Shown in pieces: positions 8,051 through 16,400 of a DNA stretch of 64,000 nucleotides. Origin of the DNA: Peteryoungia rhizophila (GTDB taxonomy: Bacteria; Pseudomonadota; Alphaproteobacteria; Rhizobiales; Rhizobiaceae); NCBI RefSeq assembly GCF_004912145.1, contig NZ_STGT01000005.1, forward strand, positions 410,580 to 474,579, in the 5' to 3' direction. Both the position numbers and the translations under genes were made by a program. How positions within the stretch are numbered: the stretch's first letter is position 1; each line of letters begins with the position of its first letter. The notes beneath the pieces were generated by a model. It ran no database searches. It was given only the letters and a program-made list of their open reading frames with translations, and was not told where the DNA came from.

Positions 8051-8139
8051 AGGGCGTGTCCTTGAAGATGAAATGCTAAGGCCATCTAACATTTGAACCT
8101 TCACCTTACAACCCTGAGGCCGGCAAGGGTCGCGCTGCG

Positions 8140-8643
8140 TCAGTTACGGCCGATCCGTGGACCGTGCCAAGGGGAGTCGGGGTTTTTCGAGTTTGGGCCG
8201 GGCTCTCGCTGAAACTCGTCGTCATCGAGGTCGACGACATTGTCGTCCGCCGGCCGTGCTGTGCGAAAACCACCATTCGCAAATGTGCTGCTCACCACGA
8301 TCCGCGGCTTGATCATGCGCCAGGCCAAGTCCCTTACGAATGGCAGGAAGAGCAGAATGCCGATGATGTCCCCGAAGAATCCGGGCACGATGAGCAGGAA
8401 GGCTGCAACGGCCAGCAGTGCCGCATGAACCAGTTCCCGTCCCGGATCGACACCCTTCTGAGCCTCGCTCTGCAGCCGGCGAAGGATGCCCGCACCCTGG
8501 AAGCGCAGAAGAACCACGCCTGCCACGCCTGACAGCACGATGAGCCCGAGTGTTGGCAGCACACCAATTGCTTGACCGACGATGATGAAACTCGCGATTT
8601 CAACGAGCGGTGCGATGAGAAAGAGCACCAGGGGTAGGCGCAT
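8140..8643 (-). CDS. fxsA: FxsA family membrane protein
   Basis: A 167-residue membrane protein of the FxsA family, named for the E. coli protein whose overproduction relieves phage T7 exclusion by the F plasmid; its normal role is unknown. The ATG at 8643 has GGAG nine bases upstream and gives MRLPLVLFLIAPLVEI. Hydrophobic segments lie near residues 3-22, 26-46, 75-93 and 96-110, and the C-terminal 50 residues are hydrophilic and acidic (DDNVVDLDDDEF). A longer in-frame reading to 8721 adds a tail without family support. It is divergent from timA, sharing an intergenic region of about 150 bases. Confidence 0.85.
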   Translation of the reverse strand: MRLPLVLFLIAPLVEIASFIIVGQAIGVLPTLGLIVLSGVAGVVLLRFQGAGILRRLQSEAQKGVDPGRELVHAALLAVAAFLLIVPGFFGDIIGILLFLPFVRDLAWRMIKPRIVVSSTFANGGFRTARPADDNVVDLDDDEFQREPGPNSKNPDSPWHGPRIGRN

Positions 8644-8791
8644 AGATGACTCCAAACGCCATTGTGATCCGGATATCGCAAGAGTCGGCGCACACTCGCT
8701 GCAAAGAATGCGTCTCGCCATTTGAATGATGCGGCGCTGCAGACTATATGGGAGATTGAAAAAACAAATTCAATCAAGCCTGGCGGTATTC

Positions 8792-9490
8792 ATGGGATCT
8801 AGCGATTTCGTTACATTATTCTTCCTGGTCGCCGCGGTGCTGATCTTTTTCCAGCTTCGCAGCGTTCTGGGTCGACGCACGGGCAACGAAAAGCAGCCCT
8901 TCGATCCACTTGCACAGCGTGATCTGCCGAAGGGTGCCGCTCGTGACGACGGCAAGGTGGTCACGCTGCCGCGCCGTGAAGATGCAACAGGTGAAGAACG
9001 CTTCAGCGCGGTCGACGCATATGCGCCTGCCGGCACAGTCTTGAACGATCAGCTTCGCGAACTTCTGCGTCACGATCCGAGCTTCAATCCGAAGGAGTTC
9101 CTGAATGGTGCGAAGATCGCTTACGAGATGATTGTCATGGCCTACGCGGACGCCGATCGGAAAACGCTGAAAGGCCTCCTCTCCCGCGAAGTCTTTGAAG
9201 GCTTTGAAAGCGCGATTGCAGATCGCGAAAGCAGGGGTGAAACGGTGAAGTCGACCTTCGTTGGTATCGAGAAGTCCGAAATCACTCAGGCTTCCGCGCG
9301 CGACAACGAGGAGCAGGTGACGGTTCGCATCGTCAGCCAGTTGATCACGGCGACCTACGATAAGGACGGCACGATCATCGATGGTGACGCGGAGGCTGTG
9401 GCTGAGGTCAATGACGTCTGGACTTTCGCGCGCGACGTTCGCTCCCGCGATCCGAACTGGAAGCTGATCGCGACCGAAGCGGAACAATGA
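8792..9490 (+). CDS. Tim44/TimA family protein
   Basis: A 232-residue protein with one N-terminal membrane segment (about residues 5-22, FVTLFFLVAAVLIFFQL) followed by a soluble Tim44-like domain (about 95-230). Alphaproteobacterial TimA proteins are the relatives of mitochondrial Tim44 and are thought to be membrane-anchored; their bacterial function is not settled. The ATG at 8792 is chosen because upstream in-frame codons from 8726 run through the promoter region. It begins the timA-mltA-smr-xre run: the mltA start overlaps its stop (ATGA). Confidence 0.85.
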   Translation: MGSSDFVTLFFLVAAVLIFFQLRSVLGRRTGNEKQPFDPLAQRDLPKGAARDDGKVVTLPRREDATGEERFSAVDAYAPAGTVLNDQLRELLRHDPSFNPKEFLNGAKIAYEMIVMAYADADRKTLKGLLSREVFEGFESAIADRESRGETVKSTFVGIEKSEITQASARDNEEQVTVRIVSQLITATYDKDGTIIDGDAEAVAEVNDVWTFARDVRSRDPNWKLIATEAEQ

Positions 9491-10605
9491 GCGAGGCCGG
9501 TTCCGCGTTTCGCCTGAGGCCGGTCTCATTCGAAGACCTGCCGGGCTGGAGGCTCGACGATCCCTCATCTCTCTGGGCTGCCATGACCGACTGCAGGAAT
9601 TACCTGCAGTCGGTCAAACCATATAAGGCGGGCGCACTGGGGCTCACCGCAGAAGACCTTGCACCGCTGCTGGAACGCGCAAGCCGAGCCTCGCCACGCG
9701 ATGCCAGAGAGGCACGGTCTTTCTTCGAACGAGAGACCCGACCTTTCCGCATCGAACCCAACAATACCCGATCAGGTGTCGTTACAGCCTTCTACGAGCC
9801 GGAGGTGGCCGTCAGTGATGCGCAGGATGACCGGTATCGCCATCCAATCTATCGCCGCCCCCTGGACCTGGTGGATGTAACTGAAACCAATCGACCGGCT
9901 GATCTCGATCCGACCTATGCCTTCGCCATGCAGACGGATGAGGGGCTTGTGCCTTATCCGGACCGGCGAGCGATCGATCAGGGCTGGCTCGAGGGCAGGC
10001 GTCTCGAGATCGCCTGGGCTCGCTCGAAGGTCGATGTCTTTTTTGCCCATGTCCAGGGCGCCGCCCGCTTGCGATATCCGGACGGTCGGCTTCGGCGGAT
10101 AACCTATGCCGCGAAGGCCGGGCACCCTTTCTCGGGCATCGGCCGTCTCCTGATCGATCTGGGTGAGATCCCGGAGACGAAGATCTCGATGCAGTCGATC
10201 CGGACCTGGCTGGGTGAACACCCCGAGAGGATCGATGAAATCCTGTGGCACAACAGGTCCTACATCTTCTTTCGGGAAGCCGAAGTGGAGGATCTGTCGC
10301 GCGGGCCGATTGCCGCCGCGAAAGTGCCTCTGATTGCAGGGCGGTCTCTCGCAATCGATCGCCAGATCCATACCTTCGGATTTCCCTTCTTCATCCATGC
10401 GAGAGGCCTGACCCATATGGATGGCGGGCGTGAATTCGCACGCACCATGCTGGCGCTCGACACGGGGTCCGCGATCGTCGGGCCGGCCCGCGGCGATATC
10501 TTTACGGGGTCTGGAGATGAGGCCGGCGAATTGGCCGGTGCCGTGCACAATCAGGCGGATTTCTATATACTGATCCCGAAGCAGGCGGCAGAGAGGTTTG
10601 TCTGA
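9487..10605 (+). CDS. mltA: MltA-domain lytic transglycosylase
   Basis: A 372-residue protein with an MltA barrel domain (about 95-250) and the C-terminal 3D domain, whose three-aspartate pattern is seen in LALDTGSAIVGPARGDIFTG and SGDEAGELAG near residues 322-345. MltA enzymes cut peptidoglycan glycan strands, leaving 1,6-anhydro-MurNAc. The start at 9487 overlaps the timA stop. Odd point: the N-terminus MSEAGSAFRLRPVSFEDLPG has no signal peptide or lipobox, although the E. coli enzyme is an outer-membrane lipoprotein. Either a different export route or start exists, or the product has another site of action. Confidence 0.86.
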   Translation: MSEAGSAFRLRPVSFEDLPGWRLDDPSSLWAAMTDCRNYLQSVKPYKAGALGLTAEDLAPLLERASRASPRDAREARSFFERETRPFRIEPNNTRSGVVTAFYEPEVAVSDAQDDRYRHPIYRRPLDLVDVTETNRPADLDPTYAFAMQTDEGLVPYPDRRAIDQGWLEGRRLEIAWARSKVDVFFAHVQGAARLRYPDGRLRRITYAAKAGHPFSGIGRLLIDLGEIPETKISMQSIRTWLGEHPERIDEILWHNRSYIFFREAEVEDLSRGPIAAAKVPLIAGRSLAIDRQIHTFGFPFFIHARGLTHMDGGREFARTMLALDTGSAIVGPARGDIFTGSGDEAGELAGAVHNQADFYILIPKQAAERFV

Positions 10606-11166
10606 GTGTCGGGTGGACCAAAGCTCAATCCGGAAGATCGCATCCTCTGGGGCAAGGTCGCGCGTTCGACCCGTCCCATGCCTGGGCGTATGGAAGAACT
10701 GCTGGGCTTCGAGGAGCAGTTCGCGACGCCCGCCGAAGAGAAGCAAGTGCCTGCTCTGAGCCGGGCCGCCCTGTCGTCTCCCACAAACAGCAGCGAAGCC
10801 GATCGTAAACCGGCAGCGCATATCCATCATCCTCTGGAAAAGCCCGTCAAGCGCAAGCTCTCTCGCGGTCATCTGGCGCTGGAAGCTCGTATCGACCTCC
10901 ATGGTCTGATCCAGAGTGAGGCGCATGGTATGCTCCTCGACTTCCTGATCCGCGCCCATGAGCGCGGGCTGAGACATGTTCTGGTCATCACGGGCAAAGG
11001 CAGTTCGCTCGGCAGCGAGGGCGCGCTGAAGCGTGCGGTACCCCTTTGGTTCGCCATGCCGGAATTTCGTTTCATCATCTCGTCCTACGAACCGGCCGGC
11101 CGTCAGCACGGCGGGGAGGGCGCCCTCTATGTGCGGCTCTCCCGTCGCGGGCAGGACCGTCGATGA
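10606..11166 (+). CDS. Smr-domain protein
   Basis: A 186-residue protein with a C-terminal Smr (MutS2-related) domain. It begins with GTG directly after the mltA stop. The family motifs are readable: IDLHGLIQSEA near residue 98 (the LDLH motif) and ITGKGSSLGSEGALK near 127 (the TGKG motif). Stand-alone Smr proteins such as E. coli SmrA and SmrB have nuclease activity on DNA or on RNA at collided ribosomes; which applies here is not known. The first 85 residues are charged and look disordered. The last codon overlaps the xre start (ATGA). Confidence 0.88.
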   Translation: MSGGPKLNPEDRILWGKVARSTRPMPGRMEELLGFEEQFATPAEEKQVPALSRAALSSPTNSSEADRKPAAHIHHPLEKPVKRKLSRGHLALEARIDLHGLIQSEAHGMLLDFLIRAHERGLRHVLVITGKGSSLGSEGALKRAVPLWFAMPEFRFIISSYEPAGRQHGGEGALYVRLSRRGQDRR

Positions 11167-11528
11167 CACCCTTCGGTAGTGCTTTACGGGAATTGCGGGA
11201 GCGCAAGGGTGTATCCCAGAAGGAGATGGCAGCGGCCATCGGCGTGTCGCCGGCCTATCTATCGGCCTTGGAGCACGGCAAGCGCGGCCTACCGAACTTC
11301 GACTTCCTGCAGCGCGTGGCCGGATACTTCAACATCATCTGGGATGAGGCCGAGGAACTCTTCTCGACCGCCGGTCGGTCTGATCCCCGCGTCGTCTTGG
11401 ATACTTCCGGAATGAAGCCCGAGTATACCGCCTTTGCCAATGATCTGGCCAAGCTGATTCGCCAGCTACCTCCAGATGTGATACGAGAAATGCAGGATAT
11501 CCTGGATACCGCCAAAAAACGGCCGTGA
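11163..11528 (+). CDS. XRE-family helix-turn-helix regulator
   Basis: A 121-residue protein with an N-terminal Cro/CI-type helix-turn-helix (about residues 5-60): LRELRERKGVSQKEMAAAIG, then SPAYLSALEHGKRGLP as recognition helix. The C-terminal half has no recognised sensor domain. The ATG at 11163 overlaps the smr stop, so it is translated with the timA-mltA-smr run; an upstream in-frame reading from 11046 lies inside smr and is rejected. It sits 141 bases before gyrB. Target unknown; regulation of its own operon or of gyrB is only a guess from position. Confidence 0.85.
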   Translation: MTPFGSALRELRERKGVSQKEMAAAIGVSPAYLSALEHGKRGLPNFDFLQRVAGYFNIIWDEAEELFSTAGRSDPRVVLDTSGMKPEYTAFANDLAKLIRQLPPDVIREMQDILDTAKKRP

Positions 11529-11619
11529 TGGGCTTGAAATGCCCTCTATATCCACGAGAAACAACGCCCTTGCCTTTGGAACTCAGGCCAAAACCCCTAT
11601 AGTCGGGCCACTTGAAGCT

Positions 11620-11635
11620 GCTGATTCGAATCAGC
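11620..11635. promoter_or_regulatory. 16-base perfect palindrome with two abutting GANTC sites, before gyrB
   Basis: GCTGATTCGAATCAGC is self-complementary over all 16 bases and lies 34 bases before the gyrB start codon. It contains GATTC (11623) and GAATC (11628) back to back. GANTC is the target of the cell-cycle methylase CcrM in this group. A weak promoter-like pair, TTTGGA (11575) and CTATAG (11597), precedes it, so the palindrome would lie in the early transcribed region. Confidence 0.6.
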
Positions 11636-11669
11636 CGGGCCTTTGAGAATTGACTGGAAAGATTGCTGA

Positions 11670-14105
11670 ATGACCGACTTGCCGATCGTGGAAAATGATG
11701 CACCGGCCGAATATGGCGCAGACTCGATCAAGGTTCTGAAGGGACTGGACGCCGTCCGAAAGCGCCCCGGCATGTATATCGGTGACACGGACGACGGCTC
11801 CGGCCTGCATCACATGGTCTACGAAGTCGTCGACAATGCGATCGACGAGGCTCTGGCGGGCCATGCCGATATCGTCACTGTGACGCTGAATGCTGACGGC
11901 TCGGTCACCGTGACCGACAACGGTCGCGGCATCCCGACGGACATCCACACCGGCGAAGGTGTGTCCGCTGCCGAAGTCATCATGACGCAGCTCCATGCGG
12001 GCGGCAAATTCGACCAGAATTCCTACAAGGTCTCCGGCGGTCTGCACGGCGTTGGCGTTTCGGTCGTCAACGCGCTTTCGGTCAAGCTCATTCTGAAAAT
12101 CCGCCGCAATAACAAGCTGCACGAGATCACTTTCACCCACGGCGTGGCCGATGGGCCGCTAAAGGTGATCGGTGAATATGAAGGTCGTTCGGGAACGGAA
12201 GTGACCTTCCTTCCCAGCACCGAGACCTTCACCAATGTGGATTTCGAGTATGGTATACTGGAGCATCGCCTTCGCGAACTTGCATTCCTGAATTCCGGTG
12301 TTCGCATTCTGCTGACCGACAAGCGCAAGTCAGACATCCGCCAGGAAGAAATGCTCTACGATGGCGGTCTGGAAGCCTTCGTCCGCTATCTCGATCGCTC
12401 GAAGAAGCCGCTGGTAGATAGGCCAGTCGCCATCAAGGGCGAGAAAGACGGCATCACTGTCGAAGTCGCCATGTGGTGGAACGACAGCTACCATGAGAAC
12501 GTCCTCTGCTTCACCAACAATATTCCCCAGCGCGACGGCGGCACGCATATGGCCGGTTTTCGTGGCGCACTGACCCGTCAGGTGACCTCCTATGCCGATC
12601 GCTCCGGCATCACCAAAAAGGAGAAGGTAAGCCTACAGGGTGAAGACTGCCGCGAAGGTCTGACGGCTGTGCTGTCGGTCAAGGTTCCCGACCCGAAGTT
12701 CTCGTCCCAGACCAAGGATAAGCTGGTTTCCTCCGAAGTGCGCCCGGTCGTCGAAAACCTCGTCAATGAAGCGCTCAGCACCTGGTTCGAGGAGCATCCG
12801 ACGGAAGCGAAGATCCTTGTCGGCAAAGTAGTCGAGGCCGCAGTCGCTCGTGAAGCCGCGCGCAAGGCGCGTGAACTGACCCGGCGCAAGGGCGCCCTCG
12901 ATATCGCGTCGCTACCGGGCAAACTCGCCGACTGCTCTGAGCGCGATCCGGCCAAGTCCGAACTCTTCCTCGTCGAGGGTGACTCAGCAGGTGGTTCCGC
13001 AAAGCAGGGCCGTTCCCGCGAAAACCAGGCAATCCTCCCGCTGCGAGGCAAGATCTTGAACGTCGAGCGTGCACGCTTCGACAAGATGCTGTCGAGTCAG
13101 GAAATCGGCACGCTGATCACCGCTTTGGGTACATCGATCGGCAAGGATGAATTCAACGCCGACAAGCTGCGCTACCACAAGATCATCATCATGACAGATG
13201 CTGACGTCGACGGTGCCCATATCAGAACCCTGCTGCTCACCTTCTTCTTCCGCCAGATGCCGGAACTGATCGAGCGCGGCCATCTCTACATCGCGCAGCC
13301 GCCGCTCTATAAGGTAGCCCGCGGCAAGTCCGTTCAGTATCTGAAGGACGAAAAGGCACTCGAAGATTACCTGATTACCATGGGCCTCGAGGAAGCCACC
13401 CTGACGCTGGCCAATGGCGAGGTCCGTGCCGGACCGGACCTGCGAGAGGTGATCCAGGATGCGCTGCGTCTGCGCTCGCTGATCGACGGCCTACATTCCC
13501 GCTATAGCCGCAACGTCATCGAACAGGCGGCCATCGCTGGGGCCCTCAATCCGGAACTGACCGGAAATCGCCAGCAGGCCGAGGCTACCGCAGCTCTGGT
13601 TGCGAGCCGCCTCGATATGATCGCAGAAGAGACGGAGCGGGGCTGGCAGGGCTTCGTCACCGACGAAGGTGGCTTGCGCTTCGAGCGCATTGTCCGTGGT
13701 GTCAAGGAAGTTGCGTCGGTCGATGTGGCGCTGATTGGCTCCGCCGACGCCCGCCACATGGACCAGATGTCGGCACGCCTGCGTGAGATCTATTCCGAAC
13801 CGCCGGTTCTGACCCGCAAGGACGGCCGAAGCGAGATGTCGGGACCGCGCGCGCTTTTGGACTCGATTTTCGCCACCGGTCGCAAGGGCCTGTCGATGCA
13901 GCGATACAAGGGTCTCGGCGAAATGAACGCCGAGCAGCTCTGGGAAACCACGCTCGATCCGAATGTTCGTTCGCTGCTGCAGGTCAAGGTCAATGATGCG
14001 ACCGACGCCGATGGCTTGTTCTCGCGCCTGATGGGCGACGAAGTCGAGCCGCGGCGTGAGTTCATTCAGGAAAACGCCCTGAGCGTCGCCAACCTCGATA
14101 TCTGA
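11670..14105 (+). CDS. gyrB: DNA gyrase subunit B
   Basis: ATPase subunit of DNA gyrase, which introduces negative supercoils. The protein is 811 residues, usual for rhizobia. In order: GHKL ATPase domain with VDNAIDEALAGHAD (about 52-65), DNGRGIP and GGLHGVGVSVVNALS; transducer domain to about residue 400; Toprim domain with EGDSAGGSAKQGR near 435 and the metal-binding DADVDGAHIRTL near 511; C-terminal RYKGLGEMNAEQLWETTLDP near 750. No intein or deletion. It ends in a strong intrinsic terminator. Expression may be tied to the GANTC palindrome upstream. Confidence 0.98.
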   Translation: MTDLPIVENDAPAEYGADSIKVLKGLDAVRKRPGMYIGDTDDGSGLHHMVYEVVDNAIDEALAGHADIVTVTLNADGSVTVTDNGRGIPTDIHTGEGVSAAEVIMTQLHAGGKFDQNSYKVSGGLHGVGVSVVNALSVKLILKIRRNNKLHEITFTHGVADGPLKVIGEYEGRSGTEVTFLPSTETFTNVDFEYGILEHRLRELAFLNSGVRILLTDKRKSDIRQEEMLYDGGLEAFVRYLDRSKKPLVDRPVAIKGEKDGITVEVAMWWNDSYHENVLCFTNNIPQRDGGTHMAGFRGALTRQVTSYADRSGITKKEKVSLQGEDCREGLTAVLSVKVPDPKFSSQTKDKLVSSEVRPVVENLVNEALSTWFEEHPTEAKILVGKVVEAAVAREAARKARELTRRKGALDIASLPGKLADCSERDPAKSELFLVEGDSAGGSAKQGRSRENQAILPLRGKILNVERARFDKMLSSQEIGTLITALGTSIGKDEFNADKLRYHKIIIMTDADVDGAHIRTLLLTFFFRQMPELIERGHLYIAQPPLYKVARGKSVQYLKDEKALEDYLITMGLEEATLTLANGEVRAGPDLREVIQDALRLRSLIDGLHSRYSRNVIEQAAIAGALNPELTGNRQQAEATAALVASRLDMIAEETERGWQGFVTDEGGLRFERIVRGVKEVASVDVALIGSADARHMDQMSARLREIYSEPPVLTRKDGRSEMSGPRALLDSIFATGRKGLSMQRYKGLGEMNAEQLWETTLDPNVRSLLQVKVNDATDADGLFSRLMGDEVEPRREFIQENALSVANLDI

Positions 14106-14128
14106 TCCACTTCACATCGAACAAAATG

Positions 14129-14161
14129 GGGCCGCTTCGAGTGAAGCGGCCCTTTCTTTTT
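14129..14161 (+). terminator. intrinsic terminator of gyrB
   Basis: A 10-base perfect stem GGGCCGCTTC (14129-14138) and GAAGCGGCCC (14143-14152) with loop GAGT, followed by a T-rich run, 24 bases after the gyrB stop. Confidence 0.88.
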
Positions 14162-14191
14162 CAACAGACTTTACCGGCGGCATGGTTAACG

Positions 14192-14207
14192 TGATTCACG
14201 TGAAACG
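14192..14207. other. parS: parS-like ParB-binding site 2 (after gyrB)
   Basis: TGATTCACGTGAAACG matches parS (TGTTTCACGTGAAACA) at 14 of 16 positions with the central TTCACGTGAA palindrome intact. It is intergenic, between the gyrB terminator and the end of the nitroreductase gene, about 10 kb from the origin. It shares with site 1 the T-to-A change at position 3 that makes a GATTC site (14193). Confidence 0.75.
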
Positions 14208-14221
14208 ATGAACGCGTCAGT

Positions 14222-14812
14222 TCAGAAGCGGCCCTCGAAGGCGACTTCGGCCAGAGGCTTGCGATCGTTCGGAGCTTCCCTCGAACGTAGGCCTTCGGGC
14301 AGGGCCTCCTTGTCTCCGGGCTTGCCGATGGCGACCACCGCATTCACATGAAATCCTTCCGGTGCGCCCAGTTCAGAAAGCGCACGGTCGAAACTGAACC
14401 CCGTCATCGCATGGGCGAAATAGCCCGACTTGATCGCCTGAAGCGAAAGAAGCCCCCAGGCGGCACCCGCATCGAAACTATGGCTGCGATAGGACTTGGG
14501 TTCCGACCCGTCTGCAGGCCGGCTCAGCGTGTCCGAGAAAACGAAGACCAGCGCAGACGCGTTCTTTGCCCAGCCCTGATTGAACTCGATCAGGATGTCG
14601 AGAAACTTATCGAACTCGGCCGTACCCTTCAGCGCATAAACGAACCGCCAAGGCTGATAGTTGAACGCGGACGGCGCCCAGTGGGCTGCATCGAGAATCG
14701 TCAGCAGATCTTCCTTGGGCATGACGCTGCCGTCGAAGGCACGCGGCGACCATCGATCGAGAAAGATCGGATCGACATTGTATTCGGATGTACGGTTGTT
14801 GCTGGAGGTCAT
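14222..14812 (-). CDS. nitroreductase-family oxidoreductase
   Basis: A 196-residue FMN-dependent nitroreductase-fold protein. The N-terminal RWSPRAFDG (about 20-28) carries the family's phosphate-binding arginine and serine, AAHWAPSAFNYQPWRFV (about 45-61) is the FMN-site motif, and LGAPEGFHVNAVVAIGKP near 160-177 is the family C-terminal strand. Such enzymes reduce nitro compounds, quinones or flavins with NAD(P)H; the natural substrate cannot be told. It faces gyrB and its only close downstream neighbour is the parS-like site. It is transcribed alone, divergent from phaZ across 280 bases. Confidence 0.85.
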   Translation of the reverse strand: MTSSNNRTSEYNVDPIFLDRWSPRAFDGSVMPKEDLLTILDAAHWAPSAFNYQPWRFVYALKGTAEFDKFLDILIEFNQGWAKNASALVFVFSDTLSRPADGSEPKSYRSHSFDAGAAWGLLSLQAIKSGYFAHAMTGFSFDRALSELGAPEGFHVNAVVAIGKPGDKEALPEGLRSREAPNDRKPLAEVAFEGRF

Positions 14813-15056
14813 GATGTTCCTTCATTCGTGTCTTGGGATGACGTTTGGGAACAAACAGCAAATCGCAAGCCTCGGAAAGGGTAGGGGATGCAAAATCGGG
14901 TGAACACTGTGATTGCTGATTAACCGAGTGCTGAGGGTGGAACTTTAAGCCTTGTTGGTCATCATCATAGGCAGGCAATTGACAACAGGCTGCGATGGCC
15001 GAGGAGAAATCCGGGCTTTTGCAATGCACAAAGTCTGTTAGTCTAGCGAATGAACG

Positions 15057-15073
15057 CAGACCAGTTTGGTCTG
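15057..15073. promoter_or_regulatory. inverted repeat before the PHA depolymerase gene
   Basis: CAGACCA (15057) and TGGTCTG (15067) form a perfect 7-base inverted repeat with a 3-base spacer, ending 19 bases before the phaZ start. Its size and place suit an operator for a dimeric repressor, or a small hairpin in the leader. No matching regulator gene was recognised in the window. Confidence 0.45.
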
Positions 15074-15092
15074 AGGCAGAGGTATCGACCCC

Positions 15093-16376
15093 ATGTTCTA
15101 TCAGCTCTACGAACTCAACCACGCTTTCATGGCACCGTTCCGGGCAAGCGCTGACGCGATGAACCTCGCTTGGAAAAACCCCCTGAACCCATGGTCGCAC
15201 ACTGTCGTTGGGCGTACTTTCTCCGCAGGTTTCGAGGTTTTCGAACGTGTGACACGCCGATACGGCAAGCCGGCCTTCGGTCTCCCGACGACGACGGTCG
15301 ATGGGGAGAGTGTTAGGGTCGAGGAAGAGATCGTCTGGCGCAAACCTTTCTGCGACATGATCCACTTCAAGCGTCACCTGCCGGCCGGCGCTGACAAGGG
15401 TCCGCGCATCCTGATTGTGGCGCCCATGTCCGGCCACTATGCAACATTGTTGCGCGGTACGGTGGAAGCATTGCTCCCAAGCGCCGATGTCTACATCAGC
15501 GACTGGATCGATGCCCGCATGGTGCCGGTGACCGAGGGTGACTTCGACCTGGATGACTACATCGACTACGTCATCGACATGCTTCACCACCTTGGGCCGG
15601 ACACGCACGTCGTCGCCGTTTGTCAGCCATCCGTACCCGTTCTGGCCGCTGTCGCCGTGATGGAAGCTGACGGAGACACCTGTGCTCCGGCATCGATGAC
15701 ACTCATGGGCGGTCCGATCGACACCCGCATCAACCCGACGGCCGTCAATCAGCTGGCACAAGACAAGCCGCTCGAATGGTTCCGCGACAATGTCATCATG
15801 CAGGTGCCGTGGCCGCAGCCGGGCGTCATGCGCGCCGTATATCCGGGCTTCCTTCAGCTGTCGGGCTTCATGTCGATGAACCTCGATAGGCACATGGTCG
15901 CCCACAAGGAATTCTACATGCACCTCGTCAAGAATGACGGGGAACCCGCCGAGAAACATCGCGACTTCTATGACGAATACCTGGCGGTAATGGACCTGAC
16001 GGCGGAATTCTATCTGCAAACGGTCGACACCGTCTTCATCAAGCATTCCTTGCCGAAGGGTGAGATGATGCATCGTGACAAGCGGGTCGACACATCCGCA
16101 ATCCGCAATGTCGCGCTTCTGACTGTGGAAGGCGAAAACGACGATATCTCCGGTCTTGGCCAGACGAAGGCGGCGCAGACCATCTGCACGAACATTCCCG
16201 AGCACATGCGTCTGCACTACATGCAGCCCGATGTCGGGCACTACGGCGTCTTCAACGGTTCGCGTTTCCGTCGCGAGATCGCTCCGCGCATCGTCCAGTT
16301 TGCCAAGACCCACACGAAGAACGTCAAGGCGGCAACGCCTGTGAAGCGTGTCATCAAGGGTGGCAAGGCCAACTGA
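15093..16376 (+). CDS. phaZ: intracellular polyhydroxyalkanoate depolymerase
   Basis: A 427-residue intracellular PHB/PHA depolymerase, which breaks down stored polyester granules to hydroxyacids. The start MFYQLYELNHAFMAPFR and the C-terminal GHYGVFNGSRFRREIAPRI are typical of the family. The nucleophile elbow reads VVAVCQPSV with cysteine C177 in place of the serine of ordinary lipases, as in Ralstonia-type intracellular enzymes. DWIDARMVPV near 138-147 and the late histidine at H(YGVFNG) near 398 complete a likely triad with an acidic residue. No signal peptide, matching a granule-bound cytosolic enzyme. It is monocistronic, ending in a G/C-rich hairpin. Confidence 0.93.
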   Translation: MFYQLYELNHAFMAPFRASADAMNLAWKNPLNPWSHTVVGRTFSAGFEVFERVTRRYGKPAFGLPTTTVDGESVRVEEEIVWRKPFCDMIHFKRHLPAGADKGPRILIVAPMSGHYATLLRGTVEALLPSADVYISDWIDARMVPVTEGDFDLDDYIDYVIDMLHHLGPDTHVVAVCQPSVPVLAAVAVMEADGDTCAPASMTLMGGPIDTRINPTAVNQLAQDKPLEWFRDNVIMQVPWPQPGVMRAVYPGFLQLSGFMSMNLDRHMVAHKEFYMHLVKNDGEPAEKHRDFYDEYLAVMDLTAEFYLQTVDTVFIKHSLPKGEMMHRDKRVDTSAIRNVALLTVEGENDDISGLGQTKAAQTICTNIPEHMRLHYMQPDVGHYGVFNGSRFRREIAPRIVQFAKTHTKNVKAATPVKRVIKGGKAN

Positions 16377-16400
16377 TACTTCGTCGTTTCGAATTTAAGC

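Noticed and set aside
14607..16313. A 568-codon open frame on the minus strand spanning the phaZ region and the nitroreductase end
   Set aside because: Opposite an intact phaZ, with no recognisable domain and a composition typical of antisense shadows.
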